64,000 nt of DNA from Myxococcota bacterium (GTDB lineage: Bacteria; Myxococcota_A; Bradymonadia; UBA7976; UBA1532): NCBI GenBank assembly GCA_963169045.1, contig CAUJDF010000093.1, forward strand, positions 1 through 64,000, in the 5' to 3' direction. The notes under the pieces were generated by a model. It was given only the letters and a program-made list of their open reading frames with translations. It had not been told where the DNA came from and made no database searches. Positions within the stretch are counted from its first letter, which is position 1; every line of letters begins with the position of its first letter. The position numbers and the translations under genes were made by a program. Shown one piece after another: positions 1 to 8,539 of the stretch.

Positions 1-77
1 AGCTCGAGATGGAGCTCGGGCCGCTCACCGTGCCGCCGCCGCCCGAGGCGGCGACCGAGCAGCAGTCGTCGGGCTGA
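1..77 (+). CDS. C-terminal end of an unidentified protein (partial)
   Basis: An open frame enters from the left edge and ends at TGA 75-77. Only about 25 residues are visible: a Leu/Glu stretch, then a Pro-rich run of four prolines and a Gln-Gln-Ser-Ser-Gly tail. There is too little sequence to name a family. The assignment as coding rests on continuation of an open frame and on the terminator-like hairpin that follows. It converges with the lipoprotein gene at 212-2203. Confidence 0.45.
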   Translation, partial: LEMELGPLTVPPPPEAATEQQSSG

Positions 78-149
78 TCGCGCTGTGTCCATGCGCGTGA
101 TCGTGATTCAACGGTCACGCGGCGCGACCACCGGTTCGTGCAGCGGATA

Positions 150-187
150 CGATTGCCGAGTCCACCCGCCGCGGGACTCCGCAATCG
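150..187. terminator. Bidirectional stem-loop between convergent genes
   Basis: CGATTGC plus GAGTCC (150-163, one unpaired C at 157) pairs with GGACTC plus GCAATCG (174-187), closing a 10-base loop. A further 7-bp outer stem, GCGACCA 124-130 with TGGTCGC 192-198, encloses it. There is no T-tract. Its place between two converging stop codons suggests a two-way terminator. Confidence 0.5.
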
Positions 188-211
188 ACGTTGGTCGCAC
201 CGCACTCGGGG

Positions 212-2203
212 TCAGTCGATGACGGAGAGGTCGCAGCGGTCGAGGACGACGGCGGCGCGGGCGTCGTTGGGGAAGCCGAACCCGGACTTCTGCGGGGTGT
301 AGTAGAGGCAGAGATCGCCGGTGCCCGGACGGACGGGCTGCGTCCACCAGACGTTGAGGATGTCGAACAGGCCGCAGCCGAACAGCTCGCTCGCGACGGC
401 GATGGCGTCCTCATCGAAGCCGTTGGGCCCGAGCAGGGCGAGGTTGTCGCACACGAAGCTCTGCTCGGCGTCGATGTCGCCGCCGAAGCTGGCGACCGGG
501 GCGTCGTCCACGCGGAGCTCGTCCTCGACGAGCAGGATGTCGCAGGCCGAGGCCTCTCGGGCCTCGGCGAAGTGCTGCCAGCACTCGACCAGACGGCGGA
601 GGAACTGGAGGCGCGCGTCGAAGTCGGGTCCGCCGATGGCGGTCAGCTCGGCGCAGAAGCCACCGCCGGTGCATGTGTCCCGCGCGTCGCCCTCGCCGCC
701 GCAGTGGAAGTCGTCGAGGCACTCGACGCAGCGGCGGCTCTCGTCGTGGCAAAGGAAGATGTCGTTGCAGTCGCACGAGTCGTCGCACGGCCCGCCTTTC
801 GCCTGGTAGCAGCGCGGGGCGAGGTCGTCGCAGGCGTCGAGGAGCACGCACTCGGCGGTGGGGTTGCACTGCGCGTTGTCGTCGCAGGTCTCGCCATCGC
901 GGATGCGGCACTGGTTGACTTCGGTGTTGCAGTAGAGGCCGAGCTGGGCTGCGCACTCGCCGTCGGCGCGGCAGGGCGCGCCGGCCTCGCCGACGCAGGC
1001 TGCTCCGTCGCAGACCTGGTTGCGGCGCGGACACTCGTCCGTCTCGCCGTTGCAGTTGTCGTCCTGGCCGTTGCAGGTCTCGCGCGCGCCCGGGTTGACG
1101 TCGCGGTCGCGGTCGTCGCAGTCACGGTTGCCGCGGGGGCACGCGCCCTGGCCGAAGCCGTCACCGTCGGCGTCGATGCACTCGCCGGTGCCCATGCCCA
1201 CGCAGACGTCGTCCCGGTCGTCGCAGTCGTCGTCACGGCCATTCCCGCAGATCTCGCGGCGGCCGGCGTTCACGCGCGGATCGGCATCGTCGCAGTCGGC
1301 GCCGCGGCAGCCGTCGCCCTCGCCGTAGCCGTCGCGGTCCGCGTCTCTGCAGTCCTGGGGGAGGACGGCGTCGCTGCCGTCGCAGTCCTGGTCGATCGTG
1401 TCGCCGGGCAGATCGACCGCGCCGGGGTTCGTGTGAACGTCGGTGTCGTTGCAGTCCTCTGCGGGGCAGCCCTCGCCAGTCCCGAAGCCGTCCTTGTCGC
1501 GGTCCATGCAGTCGGCGGGGCAGGGGAGGTCACTGCCGTCGCAGTCCTGGTCGACGCCGTCGCCACAGGTCTCGCTGGCCCAGGGGTTCACTGCGGAGTC
1601 GGCGTCGTTGCAGTCCGCCCCGAAGCACCCGGAACCATTGCCGAATCCGTCGAGGTCGGCGTCCATGCAGTTCGGGAGGCAGGGCACGTCGCGACCGTCG
1701 CAGTTGTCGTCGCGGAAGTTGCCGCAGCGCTCGGCGGCGCTCGGGCTGATCGAGGCCTCCATGTCGTTGCAGTCGCCGCCGTTGCGACGGTCGGCGTTGC
1801 AGGCGGCGTCCTGGTGGCCGTCGTTGTCGAGGTCGGCGCAGTTCTGGTCGCAGCCCTCGTTCACTCGGCCGTCACAGTTGTCGTCGATGCGGTTCGCGCA
1901 CTTCTCGTCCTGGCCGGGGCGGACCAGGTTGTTCGTGTCGTCGCAGTCGACTTGCGTCGTCAGGCGGCAATCCTGGCCGCGGACCTGGTAGCCGTCGCGG
2001 TCGAGGTCGGGGCACGCGCGCGGTCCCGGAGCGCCGCCCATGCCGCCGGCGCCGCCCACGGCGCCGTCCGGCTCGCCCACGCCCCCACCCGCCCCGCCGG
2101 CGCCGCCCGCCGCCGCGTCGGGCGCACCACCGGCGGGGCTCGAGGCCGAGTCGGCGCACGCCGAGAAAACGAAGACCGCCGCCAGCGCGAGCAGCCGCTG
2201 CAT
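212..2203 (-). CDS. Lipoprotein with six MopE-type metal-binding repeats
   Basis: The 663-residue product starts at ATG 2203 behind a GGGGGGA ribosome site and has a lipoprotein signal peptide (MQRLL, cleavage before Cys16). After a Gly-Gly-Ala-rich linker come six repeats of about 50 residues of the form D-x-D-x-D-G, D-C-D/N-D, N-P-x-A-x-E, D-D/Q-N/D-C-D-G. This matches the putative metal-binding motif (Cu-binding MopE family) common in deltaproteobacterial surface proteins. A cysteine-rich stretch follows, then an unfamiliar C-terminal domain of about 150 residues. It is probably anchored in the outer membrane and binds calcium or copper. The six repeats also keep the opposite strand open, which explains a long spurious antisense frame. 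Confidence 0.85.
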   Translation of the reverse strand: MQRLLALAAVFVFSACADSASSPAGGAPDAAAGGAGGAGGGVGEPDGAVGGAGGMGGAPGPRACPDLDRDGYQVRGQDCRLTTQVDCDDTNNLVRPGQDEKCANRIDDNCDGRVNEGCDQNCADLDNDGHQDAACNADRRNGGDCNDMEASISPSAAERCGNFRDDNCDGRDVPCLPNCMDADLDGFGNGSGCFGADCNDADSAVNPWASETCGDGVDQDCDGSDLPCPADCMDRDKDGFGTGEGCPAEDCNDTDVHTNPGAVDLPGDTIDQDCDGSDAVLPQDCRDADRDGYGEGDGCRGADCDDADPRVNAGRREICGNGRDDDCDDRDDVCVGMGTGECIDADGDGFGQGACPRGNRDCDDRDRDVNPGARETCNGQDDNCNGETDECPRRNQVCDGAACVGEAGAPCRADGECAAQLGLYCNTEVNQCRIRDGETCDDNAQCNPTAECVLLDACDDLAPRCYQAKGGPCDDSCDCNDIFLCHDESRRCVECLDDFHCGGEGDARDTCTGGGFCAELTAIGGPDFDARLQFLRRLVECWQHFAEAREASACDILLVEDELRVDDAPVASFGGDIDAEQSFVCDNLALLGPNGFDEDAIAVASELFGCGLFDILNVWWTQPVRPGTGDLCLYYTPQKSGFGFPNDARAAVVLDRCDLSVID

Positions 2204-2271
2204 GAAGATCCCCCCGCTCGTCGGAAAACGGGCGGATCTTCCTTCAATCACCGCGGCGGGAGCAAGCGGCC

Positions 2272-2928
2272 TCAGCCCTTCAGGACGGCGAGGTCGGCCG
2301 CGAACCGGTAGCGGCCGGTGCAGCTCTCGGCGAACGCCTCGGGCGTGACGTCGGCGGCGAGCTCGCGCACGAGGAACCCCTCGGGGGTCACGTCGATGAC
2401 GGCCATGTCGGTGACGATGCGCTGGACGCAGCCGATGCCGGTGAGCGGCAGGGAACAACGGTCGACGAGCTTGGGTTTTCCATCCTTGGCGGACTGGATC
2501 ATCGTCACGATGACCTTCTTGGCGCCGCTGACGAGGTCCATGGCGCCGCCCATGCCCTTGACCATCTTGCCGGGGATCATCCAGTTGGCCAGGTCGCCGT
2601 TCTGGGCCACTTCCATCGCGCCGAGGATGGCCACGTCGATGTGGCCGCCACGGATCATGGCGAAGCTCTCGCTGCTGTCGAAGAAGCTCGACCCGGGGAC
2701 GGTCGTGACCGTCTCCTTGCCGGCGTTGATCAGGTCCGCGTCCTCGTCGCCCTCGTACGGGTACGGACCGATGCCCAGCAGGCCATTTTCGCTCTGAAGG
2801 ACGACCTCGATGCCCGCAGGAATGAAGTTCGCCACCAGTGTGGGCATGCCGATGCCCAGGTTCACGTAGTCGCCGTCTTTCAGCTCGCGGGCGACGCGCC
2901 GGCAGATCTGGTCGCGGGTCAGTGGCAT
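2272..2928 (-). CDS. scoB: 3-oxoacid CoA-transferase, subunit B
   Basis: The 218-residue product matches the beta subunit of the SCOT/AtoA family in length and motif. The catalytic glutamate lies in the Ser-Glu-Asn-Gly signature (Glu47), preceded by a conserved NLGIGMPT stretch. With subunit A it moves CoA between succinyl-CoA and acetoacetate (or a related oxoacid) in ketone-body and short-chain acid use. The gene follows scoA with one base between stop and start (TGA-C-ATG), and an AGGAG site lies inside the end of scoA, so the pair should be co-translated. Substrate preference cannot be read from the sequence. Confidence 0.93.
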   Translation of the reverse strand: MPLTRDQICRRVARELKDGDYVNLGIGMPTLVANFIPAGIEVVLQSENGLLGIGPYPYEGDEDADLINAGKETVTTVPGSSFFDSSESFAMIRGGHIDVAILGAMEVAQNGDLANWMIPGKMVKGMGGAMDLVSGAKKVIVTMIQSAKDGKPKLVDRCSLPLTGIGCVQRIVTDMAVIDVTPEGFLVRELAADVTPEAFAESCTGRYRFAADLAVLKG

Positions 2929-2929
2929 G

Positions 2930-3634
2930 TCACTTCTCCTCGCGCGGGCGGATCGTCCGCTTTTCGATCCACTTCTCGTAGTGCTCGCCCTTCACCACAC
3001 GCTGCACGTAGATCCCCGGCAGGTGGATCCCGTCCGGATCGAGCTCGCCGGCGGGCACGATCTCCTCGGCCTCGGCGATGGTGACCCGCGCCGCCTTGGC
3101 CACGAGCGGATTGAAGTTGCGGGCGGTCTTGCGGAAGACGAGGTTGCCGTGGGTGTCGGCCTTCCAGGCCTTCACGAGCGCGAAGTCTCCGTGCAGGGCC
3201 TCTTCGAGCAGGTACGGCTTGCCGTGGAACGTGCGCGTCTCGCGGCCCTCCGCCCGGAGGGTGCCGACGCCCGTCGGCGTGTAGAACGCGGGGATGCCGG
3301 CCCCGGCGGCCCGCAGGCGTTCGGCCAGCGTGCCCTGGGGACACAGCTCGACCTCGAGCTCGCCCGACAGGAACTGGCGCTCGAACTCCTTGTTCTCGCC
3401 CACGTACGAGCCGACCATCCGGCGCACCTGGCGGCTCTTGAGGAGCACGCCGAGGCCCTTGTCGTCGACGCCAGCGTTGTTGCTCACCAGCGTGAGGTCG
3501 CGGACGCCCTTCTGGTGCACCGCGCGGATCAGGTTCTCGGGATTGCCGCTCAGTCCGAAGCCGCCGACGAGCAGGACGGTGCCGTCGGTCATGTCGGCGA
3601 TGGCGGCATCCGCCGAGGGATGGACCTTGTTCAT
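2930..3634 (-). CDS. scoA: 3-oxoacid CoA-transferase, subunit A
   Basis: The 234-residue alpha subunit of the CoA-transferase carries the N-terminal [12 protein letters not shown] segment typical of SCOT/AtoD/PcaI proteins. It pairs with scoB to form the active enzyme in the cytoplasm. The chosen ATG (3634) has AGGGGG about 8 bases upstream. An extended -10 box lies 22 bases before the start, so this operon has a normal leader, unlike many neighbours. The frame stays open far upstream only because of base composition: no domain is visible beyond Met1. Confidence 0.93.
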   Translation of the reverse strand: MNKVHPSADAAIADMTDGTVLLVGGFGLSGNPENLIRAVHQKGVRDLTLVSNNAGVDDKGLGVLLKSRQVRRMVGSYVGENKEFERQFLSGELEVELCPQGTLAERLRAAGAGIPAFYTPTGVGTLRAEGRETRTFHGKPYLLEEALHGDFALVKAWKADTHGNLVFRKTARNFNPLVAKAARVTIAEAEEIVPAGELDPDGIHLPGIYVQRVVKGEHYEKWIEKRTIRPREEK

Positions 3635-3656
3635 GCCTGTACCCCCTGACGCGCGG

Positions 3657-3662
3657 ACCTTA
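3657..3662 (-). promoter_or_regulatory. Extended -10 box for scoAB
   Basis: Read on the minus strand the site is CGTGTTAAGGT, that is TG-n-TAAGGT, 22 bases before the scoA ATG. The same CGTGT-TANNNT pattern precedes the genes at 26849, 42181 and 63667. There is no convincing -35. Confidence 0.45.
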
Positions 3663-3713
3663 ACACGGGGCCGCCGCCGCCGGAATCGGTTGGCGGCCGC
3701 GGGGCCCGAAAGG

Positions 3714-3719
3714 TACGGT
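3714..3719 (+). promoter_or_regulatory. TANNNT -10 box, leaderless spacing
   Basis: TACGGT ends 8 bases before ATG 3728. Transcription would then begin at or next to the start codon. Confidence 0.45.
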
Positions 3720-3727
3720 GCGAGGTC

Positions 3728-4333
3728 ATGCTGAACCTGTACATCGCCCCGAAGAGCGGCCGCGCCGTGCGGCCCGCCGACGCCGCGGTCGACGCGCTCG
3801 TGCGCCGGCTGCTCGAGGCGAACATCATCGGCGCCGAGGCTGACGGTGCGCACCCGCCGGGCACCGACGTGGCCGGGTTCTTCCACCCCGACGCCTCCGA
3901 CTCGCACCTGCCGGCGGAGCTGACCTTCGACGCGCTGCGGGTCCACCTCGAGACGAAGCCGCGATTTCTCCCGCCCGACAACGGCGCCGGCTTCCCCGAC
4001 GCGCGCTGCACGATGTGCGGCGACACGCTCGACCCCGACGTGCTCCAGGGCGCCGTCGAGCGGCTGCGCTACTTCCCGGTCGACCGGTTCGAGCTGCGCT
4101 GTCCCTCGTGCCGCTACGATCTGCGGATCGGGGACGTCGACTTCGGTCAGCCCACCATCGTTGCGCGCTTCTGGCTCTTCGTCGAGGGGGCGGCCACGAG
4201 CCGTCTCAGTCCCTCGCTGCTCGACGAGATGAGCCGCGTGCTCGGCGTGCCGCTGACGGTGGTCCCCGAGGTCCCCGAGGAGGACGTCGAGAGCTGGGTG
4301 CCCGCCCGCCGGCGCCCGAAGCGGTGGCGGTGA
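3728..4333 (+). CDS. Zinc-ribbon protein of unknown function
   Basis: This 201-residue soluble protein has two Cys-x-x-Cys knuckles (Cys94/97 and Cys125/128), which should bind one zinc. It has no signal peptide or membrane segment. I do not recognise the family. It is the first gene of a run continuing with a binding-protein-like lipoprotein and a two-component system; its TGA overlaps the GTG of the next gene (GTGA). Co-transcription hints at a link to that sensory system, but this is inference. The start is supported by a TACGGT box 8 bases upstream and by the divergent scoA promoter close by. Confidence 0.8.
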   Translation: MLNLYIAPKSGRAVRPADAAVDALVRRLLEANIIGAEADGAHPPGTDVAGFFHPDASDSHLPAELTFDALRVHLETKPRFLPPDNGAGFPDARCTMCGDTLDPDVLQGAVERLRYFPVDRFELRCPSCRYDLRIGDVDFGQPTIVARFWLFVEGAATSRLSPSLLDEMSRVLGVPLTVVPEVPEEDVESWVPARRRPKRWR

Positions 4334-5160
4334 ACGGGCGGCGTCTCGGGTGCCGGCTCGCCGCGGGCCTTCTGTGGGCGCCGCTCGCCGCGTGCGGGCC
4401 CGACCCGGCGCCGCCGACGCTCGACGCGCCGCTGCAGCGCCCCTCCGAGGACGTGGTGCGCGTCGCGGCGACGGCGATGGCGACGCCGCTGATCCGGCAC
4501 CTGGCGGAGCACTTCGCGGCCCTCGACCCTCGTCAGGCGGTGCGGGTCGAGGAGCCGCTCGGCGCGGCGGGCGCCCTGCGCGCAGTCGACGACGGCGTGA
4601 TCGACGCGGCGGTGGTGGCGCTGCCCCTCGGCGAAGCGCCGCCGCCCGGGGCCGTCGCCATCGGCGCCACGCGGGTGATCCTCGCCGCCGGCCCGGGCGT
4701 CGCGGTGCGGCGGCTCTCGCTCGACGACCTCGTCGCGACGGTGAGCGGCGCCGTCGGCGCGTGGCCCGACGGCACGCCGCGGCGCTTCTTCCTGCGGCCT
4801 GAGCAGGACGTGGCCCAGGCCGCGTTGGGGGCCGCCTGGCCGCCGCTGGGGGCCGCCCTCGGCGAGGCGCTGGCGCGGGGCCCGGCGCGCCGCATCGCGC
4901 GCGACGACGGCCTCGCCGAGGTGCTGCGGCGCACGGCGGGATCGCTCGTCGTGGTCGACGAGGGGCAGTTGCGGCTGCGGGCGGCGCCGGTGTGGTTCGT
5001 GGCCCTCGAGGACGCCGCCGGTCGGCCGGTGGCGCCGCGGCTCGTCCTGTACGCGGTTCCCGGGGCGAACGCGAAGCCCAGGTTGCTCGAGTTCTTGAAG
5101 TTCCTCGCCGAGGACGGCCGTGGGCTCGCCCAGGACGTCGGCTACGAGGCGCCACCGTGA
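4330..5160 (+). CDS. PstS-like periplasmic-binding lipoprotein
   Basis: The 276-residue product begins at GTG 4330 inside the preceding stop and has a lipobox (Leu-Ala-Ala-Cys, Cys22). The rest resembles a phosphate/molybdate-type solute-binding fold: an opening beta strand [21 protein letters not shown], a D-A-A-V-V-A-L-P strand, and a late segment ending in [11 protein letters not shown] like PstS proteins. No permease or ATPase is adjacent. The gene instead overlaps the histidine kinase downstream (GTGA), so it may present a ligand to the kinase rather than feed a transporter. The ligand is unknown. Confidence 0.75.
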   Translation: MNGRRLGCRLAAGLLWAPLAACGPDPAPPTLDAPLQRPSEDVVRVAATAMATPLIRHLAEHFAALDPRQAVRVEEPLGAAGALRAVDDGVIDAAVVALPLGEAPPPGAVAIGATRVILAAGPGVAVRRLSLDDLVATVSGAVGAWPDGTPRRFFLRPEQDVAQAALGAAWPPLGAALGEALARGPARRIARDDGLAEVLRRTAGSLVVVDEGQLRLRAAPVWFVALEDAAGRPVAPRLVLYAVPGANAKPRLLEFLKFLAEDGRGLAQDVGYEAPP

Positions 5161-6398
5161 AGCCGCGTCCGCAAGCGGGACCGTTCGCGCGCCGCATGGC
5201 GCCGCTGGCGCTGATGGCGGGCCTCGTGGTCGGCGTCGTGCTGCCGCTGGTCTACCAGACGCTGTCGTTCCGCGAGCGGCGCGCGCAGGCCGACATCTGG
5301 GCGCGCCACGTGGGCGCACGGCTCGAGGAGCTGGCGCGAGAGCGGCCGGAGCTGTGGTCGTACGACGCGGACCGCCTCGGCGAGCTGGTCTATCCGCTGG
5401 TCGCGCCGCCGGTCGAAGCGCACGTGCGGGTCGACGTGAGCGGGCGCGAACGGGTGTACGAGTCCGGGCCGGCGGGGCGGCCGGACGAGGTGGCCGGCTG
5501 GTCGCTGGTGCGCGGCGGCGGGCGCGCGGTCGGGCGCGTCGAGGTGCGCATCGAGGCGGCCGATACGAGGCGCGCCGTGCGCCGGCTGTGGGTCGTGGCA
5601 TCGCTGTCGGGCCTGGGGCTGGCGCTGGCGCTGTTCTTCCTGCCGCTGTGGACGGTGCGGCGCGCGGACGCCCTCGACGTCCAGCTGTGGCGGGCGCTGG
5701 AGGAGGCGAACGCGACGCTCGAGGCGCGCGTCGAGGCGCGCACACTCGAGCTGCGGGCGCGGGAGCGGCAGCTGAGCGAGCTGAGCGCGCGGCTGGTGGC
5801 GGTCCAGGAAGAGGAGCGCGCGCGGTTGAGCCGCGACCTGCACGACGAGCTCGGGCAGGTGCTGACCGGCCTGCGGCTGCGCCTGACGAGCCTCGACGCG
5901 GTGGCGCGCACCGCGCCGAAGGCCGCCGCGGACCTCGACGCGGCGCTGGCGGCGGTGGATCACGCGGTCGAGGAGGTCCGGCGGCTCGCCCACCGGCTCC
6001 GGCCGCCGGCGCTCGACGCGCTGGGGCTGCCGGCGGCGCTGCGGGCACACGCCGAGCGGTGGGCCGAGGCTGCCCAGCTCCGGGTCGACCTCGCCGTCGG
6101 CGACGTGCAGCCCGAGCCGGCGTTGGGCGACGTGCTCTTCCGCGTGGCCCAGGAGGCGCTGACGAACGTGGCGCGCCACGCCTCGGCGCGGACCGTCCGC
6201 GTCGAGCTCGCGGACTTCGACGACGGCTGGCGCCTCGTGGTCGAGGACGACGGCCGCGGCCTGCCCGCGGACACGCCGAAGCGGGGGCTGGGCCTCATCG
6301 GGGCGCGCGAGCGCGTCGAGGCGGCGGGGGGCTACCTCGACGTCGAAGGCGGCGACGCGGGCGGCGTGCGGCTCGTGGCGTGGCTTCCGCGCGAGTAA
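5157..6398 (+). CDS. Membrane histidine kinase, NarX/DegS class
   Basis: The 413-residue sensor kinase starts at GTG 5157, overlapping the preceding TGA. Two membrane segments (about residues 16-36 and 142-163) bracket a periplasmic domain of about 105 residues. A coiled coil (170-215) leads to a HisKA_3 dimerisation domain with the phospho-acceptor in R-D-L-H-D-E-L-G-Q (His229). A HATPase_c domain follows, with Q-E-A-L-T-N-V-x-R-H-A and D-D-G-R-G boxes. It should phosphorylate the NarL-type regulator 61 bases downstream. The lipoprotein encoded immediately upstream is a plausible ligand receptor. Confidence 0.92.
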   Translation: MKPRPQAGPFARRMAPLALMAGLVVGVVLPLVYQTLSFRERRAQADIWARHVGARLEELARERPELWSYDADRLGELVYPLVAPPVEAHVRVDVSGRERVYESGPAGRPDEVAGWSLVRGGGRAVGRVEVRIEAADTRRAVRRLWVVASLSGLGLALALFFLPLWTVRRADALDVQLWRALEEANATLEARVEARTLELRARERQLSELSARLVAVQEEERARLSRDLHDELGQVLTGLRLRLTSLDAVARTAPKAAADLDAALAAVDHAVEEVRRLAHRLRPPALDALGLPAALRAHAERWAEAAQLRVDLAVGDVQPEPALGDVLFRVAQEALTNVARHASARTVRVELADFDDGWRLVVEDDGRGLPADTPKRGLGLIGARERVEAAGGYLDVEGGDAGGVRLVAWLPRE

Positions 6399-6459
6399 TC
6401 CTACGGATGGGCGGCGGCGCGGGGGTGCGCTACAAGAAGGGGAGCGCGAGGGATTCGGC

Positions 6460-7077
6460 ATGGAGAGCATCCGCGTCCTCCTCATCGAGGACCACACCAT
6501 CGTTCGCCAGGGCGTGATCGCGCTGCTCGGGACCGCCGAGGACATCGAGGTCGTCGGGGAGGCCGGCGACGGCCGCTCGGGTATCGACGAGTGCCGGCGG
6601 CTGCGGCCCGACGTCGTGGTGTGCGATCTGGCGCTGCCCGGCTTGAGCGGGCTCGAGGTGATCAAGCGCCTGGCGAGCGAAGAGCCGGCGCCCAAGGTCA
6701 TCGTGCTCAGCATGTACCACGACGACGTCTGGGTGCAGCGCGCGCTCGAGGCCGGCGCCGCGGGCTACCTGCTCAAGGGCGTCGGCGTGAAGGACCTGGT
6801 CAAGGTCATCCGCAAGGTGGCCGGCGGGGAGCGCCACCTGTCGCCGGGGGCGGCGCGCTCCGCCGAGAACGACCCGCTCTCGGAGCGCGAGCGCGAGGTG
6901 CTGACGCTGCTGGCGGAGGGCCACACGAGCAAGGAGATCGGCAGCATCCTCGGCATCAGCCGCCGCACGGCGGAGCACCACCGCGCGCGCCTCATGCAGA
7001 AGCTCAGCATCCACGACGTGCCGGGCCTCACGCGCTACGCCATCCGCTGCGGGCTCGTCGATCAGAACCTCAAGTAG
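6460..7077 (+). CDS. NarL/FixJ-family response regulator
   Basis: The 205-residue protein has an N-terminal receiver with an acidic pair, the phospho-acceptor Asp56 in V-C-D-L-A-L-P-G, and the conserved Lys in G-Y-L-L-K-G. The C-terminal LuxR-type helix-turn-helix contains L-S-E-R-E-R-E-V-L and S-K-E-I-G-S-I-L-G-I-S. It should bind DNA when phosphorylated by the kinase upstream. Its targets are not evident. The gene is followed by a 242-bp inverted-terminus element. Confidence 0.93.
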   Translation: MESIRVLLIEDHTIVRQGVIALLGTAEDIEVVGEAGDGRSGIDECRRLRPDVVVCDLALPGLSGLEVIKRLASEEPAPKVIVLSMYHDDVWVQRALEAGAAGYLLKGVGVKDLVKVIRKVAGGERHLSPGAARSAENDPLSEREREVLTLLAEGHTSKEIGSILGISRRTAEHHRARLMQKLSIHDVPGLTRYAIRCGLVDQNLK

Positions 7078-7088
7078 TTCCCGCGTCA

Positions 7089-7330
7089 GACTCGAGTTTC
7101 GCCATTTCGGCGTCGACCGAGCAACGACCGAGTCGCAGCAAGGAGCAAGGCGAATCTCGGTCGAAGGCGTGCTTGATGCACGTCGAGACCGAAATGCGCC
7201 GCGCGCAGGGAAGCGACCGACCCCTTCGGGCAGACTCGCCACCGCAAGAGGGCGGCTTCGCCTGTGGGAGCAAGCTGCGGCGGCCGGTCGGGGCCGGCCG
7301 CAGGCAGCCGGAAATGGCGAAACTCGAGTC
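7089..7330. repeat. 242-bp element with 20-bp perfect inverted termini
   Basis: GACTCGAGTTTCGCCATTTC at 7089-7108 recurs as its exact reverse complement at 7311-7330. The interior has further dyads: CGACCGAG copies near 7115-7132 face CTCGGTCG near 7158, and GTGC-TTGAT-GCAC lies near 7170. It encodes nothing recognisable and fills the space between two convergent genes; its right arm covers the stop codon of the gene at 7329. No clear target-site duplication is seen. It could be a MITE- or REP-like element, or a long structured bidirectional terminator. Confidence 0.65.
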
Positions 7331-8522
7331 AGAGCATGAAGACGAGGTAGAAGAGGACGCGCTCGATCTCGGCGGAGAGGTTCGCCTCCTGGTGGAAGGA
7401 GGTGAACACGACGACGCCGGACGCGCCCTCGGGCTCGTAGCTGACGAGCAGCGGCGCGCGCTCGACGCGGCCGCCGGGCGCGCAGCTCCGGGGGCCGACG
7501 CAGAGCTGGACGTCGCCCTCGAGCAGCACGGTCACCGCCGGCCCCGCGGACTCGGCGACGACCCAGTGGGCGGTGCGGACCTGCTCGTCCTCGGGGAAGT
7601 CCACGTCGACGGCCTCGGCCTGCATGAAGGCACGCAGCTCGTCGGAGACGATGCGCGCGTGCACCCGCTGCGGCGCGGCGCCCATGCGCGCCTCGCCCTG
7701 CCACTCGGCGTCGTCGCCGTGGAAGTCGAGCGCCTCGGGGAAGGCGTCTTCGAAGAAGAAGAAGCCGTAGTCGCTGACGTAGACCGAGCCGCCGTCGGCG
7801 ACGAAACGCCGGAGGCCGGCGACGACGTCGTCGTAGCGCGTGAAGGCGTCCTTGCGGATGCCGCAGTTCAGAAAGAGCACGTCGTACTGTGCGAGGCGCT
7901 CGGCGTCGGCCAGGAACGCCTCCGTCCCGGCCACGTCGTCGACGCCGTCGAAGAGGTCGAACTCGCTCAGGCCGAGGTCGACGAGCAGCTCCTGGACGCG
8001 GTCGTAGCGGCCGCCGACGACGGCGAGGCGCGTGGCGTCGGCGGAGAGGCACGTCTTGCGGTCGCCGGCGGAGAGGTCGATCTCGGCGCCGGCGCGCACC
8101 GTCACCACGCGCTCGCCGCGGAAGCTGCCGCGCTCGATGCGCAGCAGGTGGGCGCCGGCGGGCAGATCCTCGAGGCGGAACGCGCCACTCTCGTCGGTGA
8201 CGGCGGTCGCGGCGCGTGACTCGCCCGTGCAGGCGTCCGTCCACTCGACGGTCACCGAGGCGCCGACCAGCCAGAGGCGGCCGTTGGGCGCGCAGACCTG
8301 CCCGACGACCGCGCCGGCGCCGGGTGGGACACAGCCGGCGTCGGGCGGCGGCGCCGCATCGGGGGGCTGGAAGTCCCAGAGGACGAGGGCGTCGACGGGC
8401 CCGGCGTCGGGCGCCGAGACCCGCGCGTCGGCGATGCTGCGGACGTCGGCGTCGGGAGGCTCGCCCTCCGCGTCGTCGCAGCCCGGCGCCAGGAGCATGC
8501 ACAGGAGGAGCAGACGCCGCAT
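7329..8522 (-). CDS. Lipoprotein with carboxypeptidase-regulatory-like and amidotransferase-like domains
   Basis: The 397-residue product has a lipoprotein signal (Cys15 in APGC), an Asp/Ala/Pro-rich linker, and a beta-sandwich resembling CarboxypepD_reg (residues about 70-140, with A-V-T-D-E-S-G-A-F-R-L-E-D-L-P-A-G). From about 160 a domain like the class I glutamine-amidotransferase or ThuA fold follows (V-L-F-L-N-C-G-I-R, then G-G-S-V-Y-V-S-D-Y), possibly without activity. The start has TAGGCT 6 bases upstream and no Shine-Dalgarno. The role is unknown, probably at the cell surface. Confidence 0.78.
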   Translation of the reverse strand: MRRLLLLCMLLAPGCDDAEGEPPDADVRSIADARVSAPDAGPVDALVLWDFQPPDAAPPPDAGCVPPGAGAVVGQVCAPNGRLWLVGASVTVEWTDACTGESRAATAVTDESGAFRLEDLPAGAHLLRIERGSFRGERVVTVRAGAEIDLSAGDRKTCLSADATRLAVVGGRYDRVQELLVDLGLSEFDLFDGVDDVAGTEAFLADAERLAQYDVLFLNCGIRKDAFTRYDDVVAGLRRFVADGGSVYVSDYGFFFFEDAFPEALDFHGDDAEWQGEARMGAAPQRVHARIVSDELRAFMQAEAVDVDFPEDEQVRTAHWVVAESAGPAVTVLLEGDVQLCVGPRSCAPGGRVERAPLLVSYEPEGASGVVVFTSFHQEANLSAEIERVLFYLVFML

Positions 8523-8528
8523 GTGTCC

Positions 8529-8534
8529 AGCCTA
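8529..8534 (-). promoter_or_regulatory. TANNNT -10 box, leaderless spacing
   Basis: TAGGCT (minus strand) lies 6 bases before ATG 8522, inside the 17-base gap behind the trmH-like gene. The lipoprotein can therefore be transcribed on its own. Confidence 0.4.
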
Positions 8535-8539
8535 CCAGC

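Noticed and set aside
191-2311. 706-codon open frame on the plus strand opposite the MopE-type lipoprotein
   Set aside because: The minus strand has a lipobox and six family repeats. The plus-strand translation is a Val/Ala/Asp-rich mirror of those repeats.
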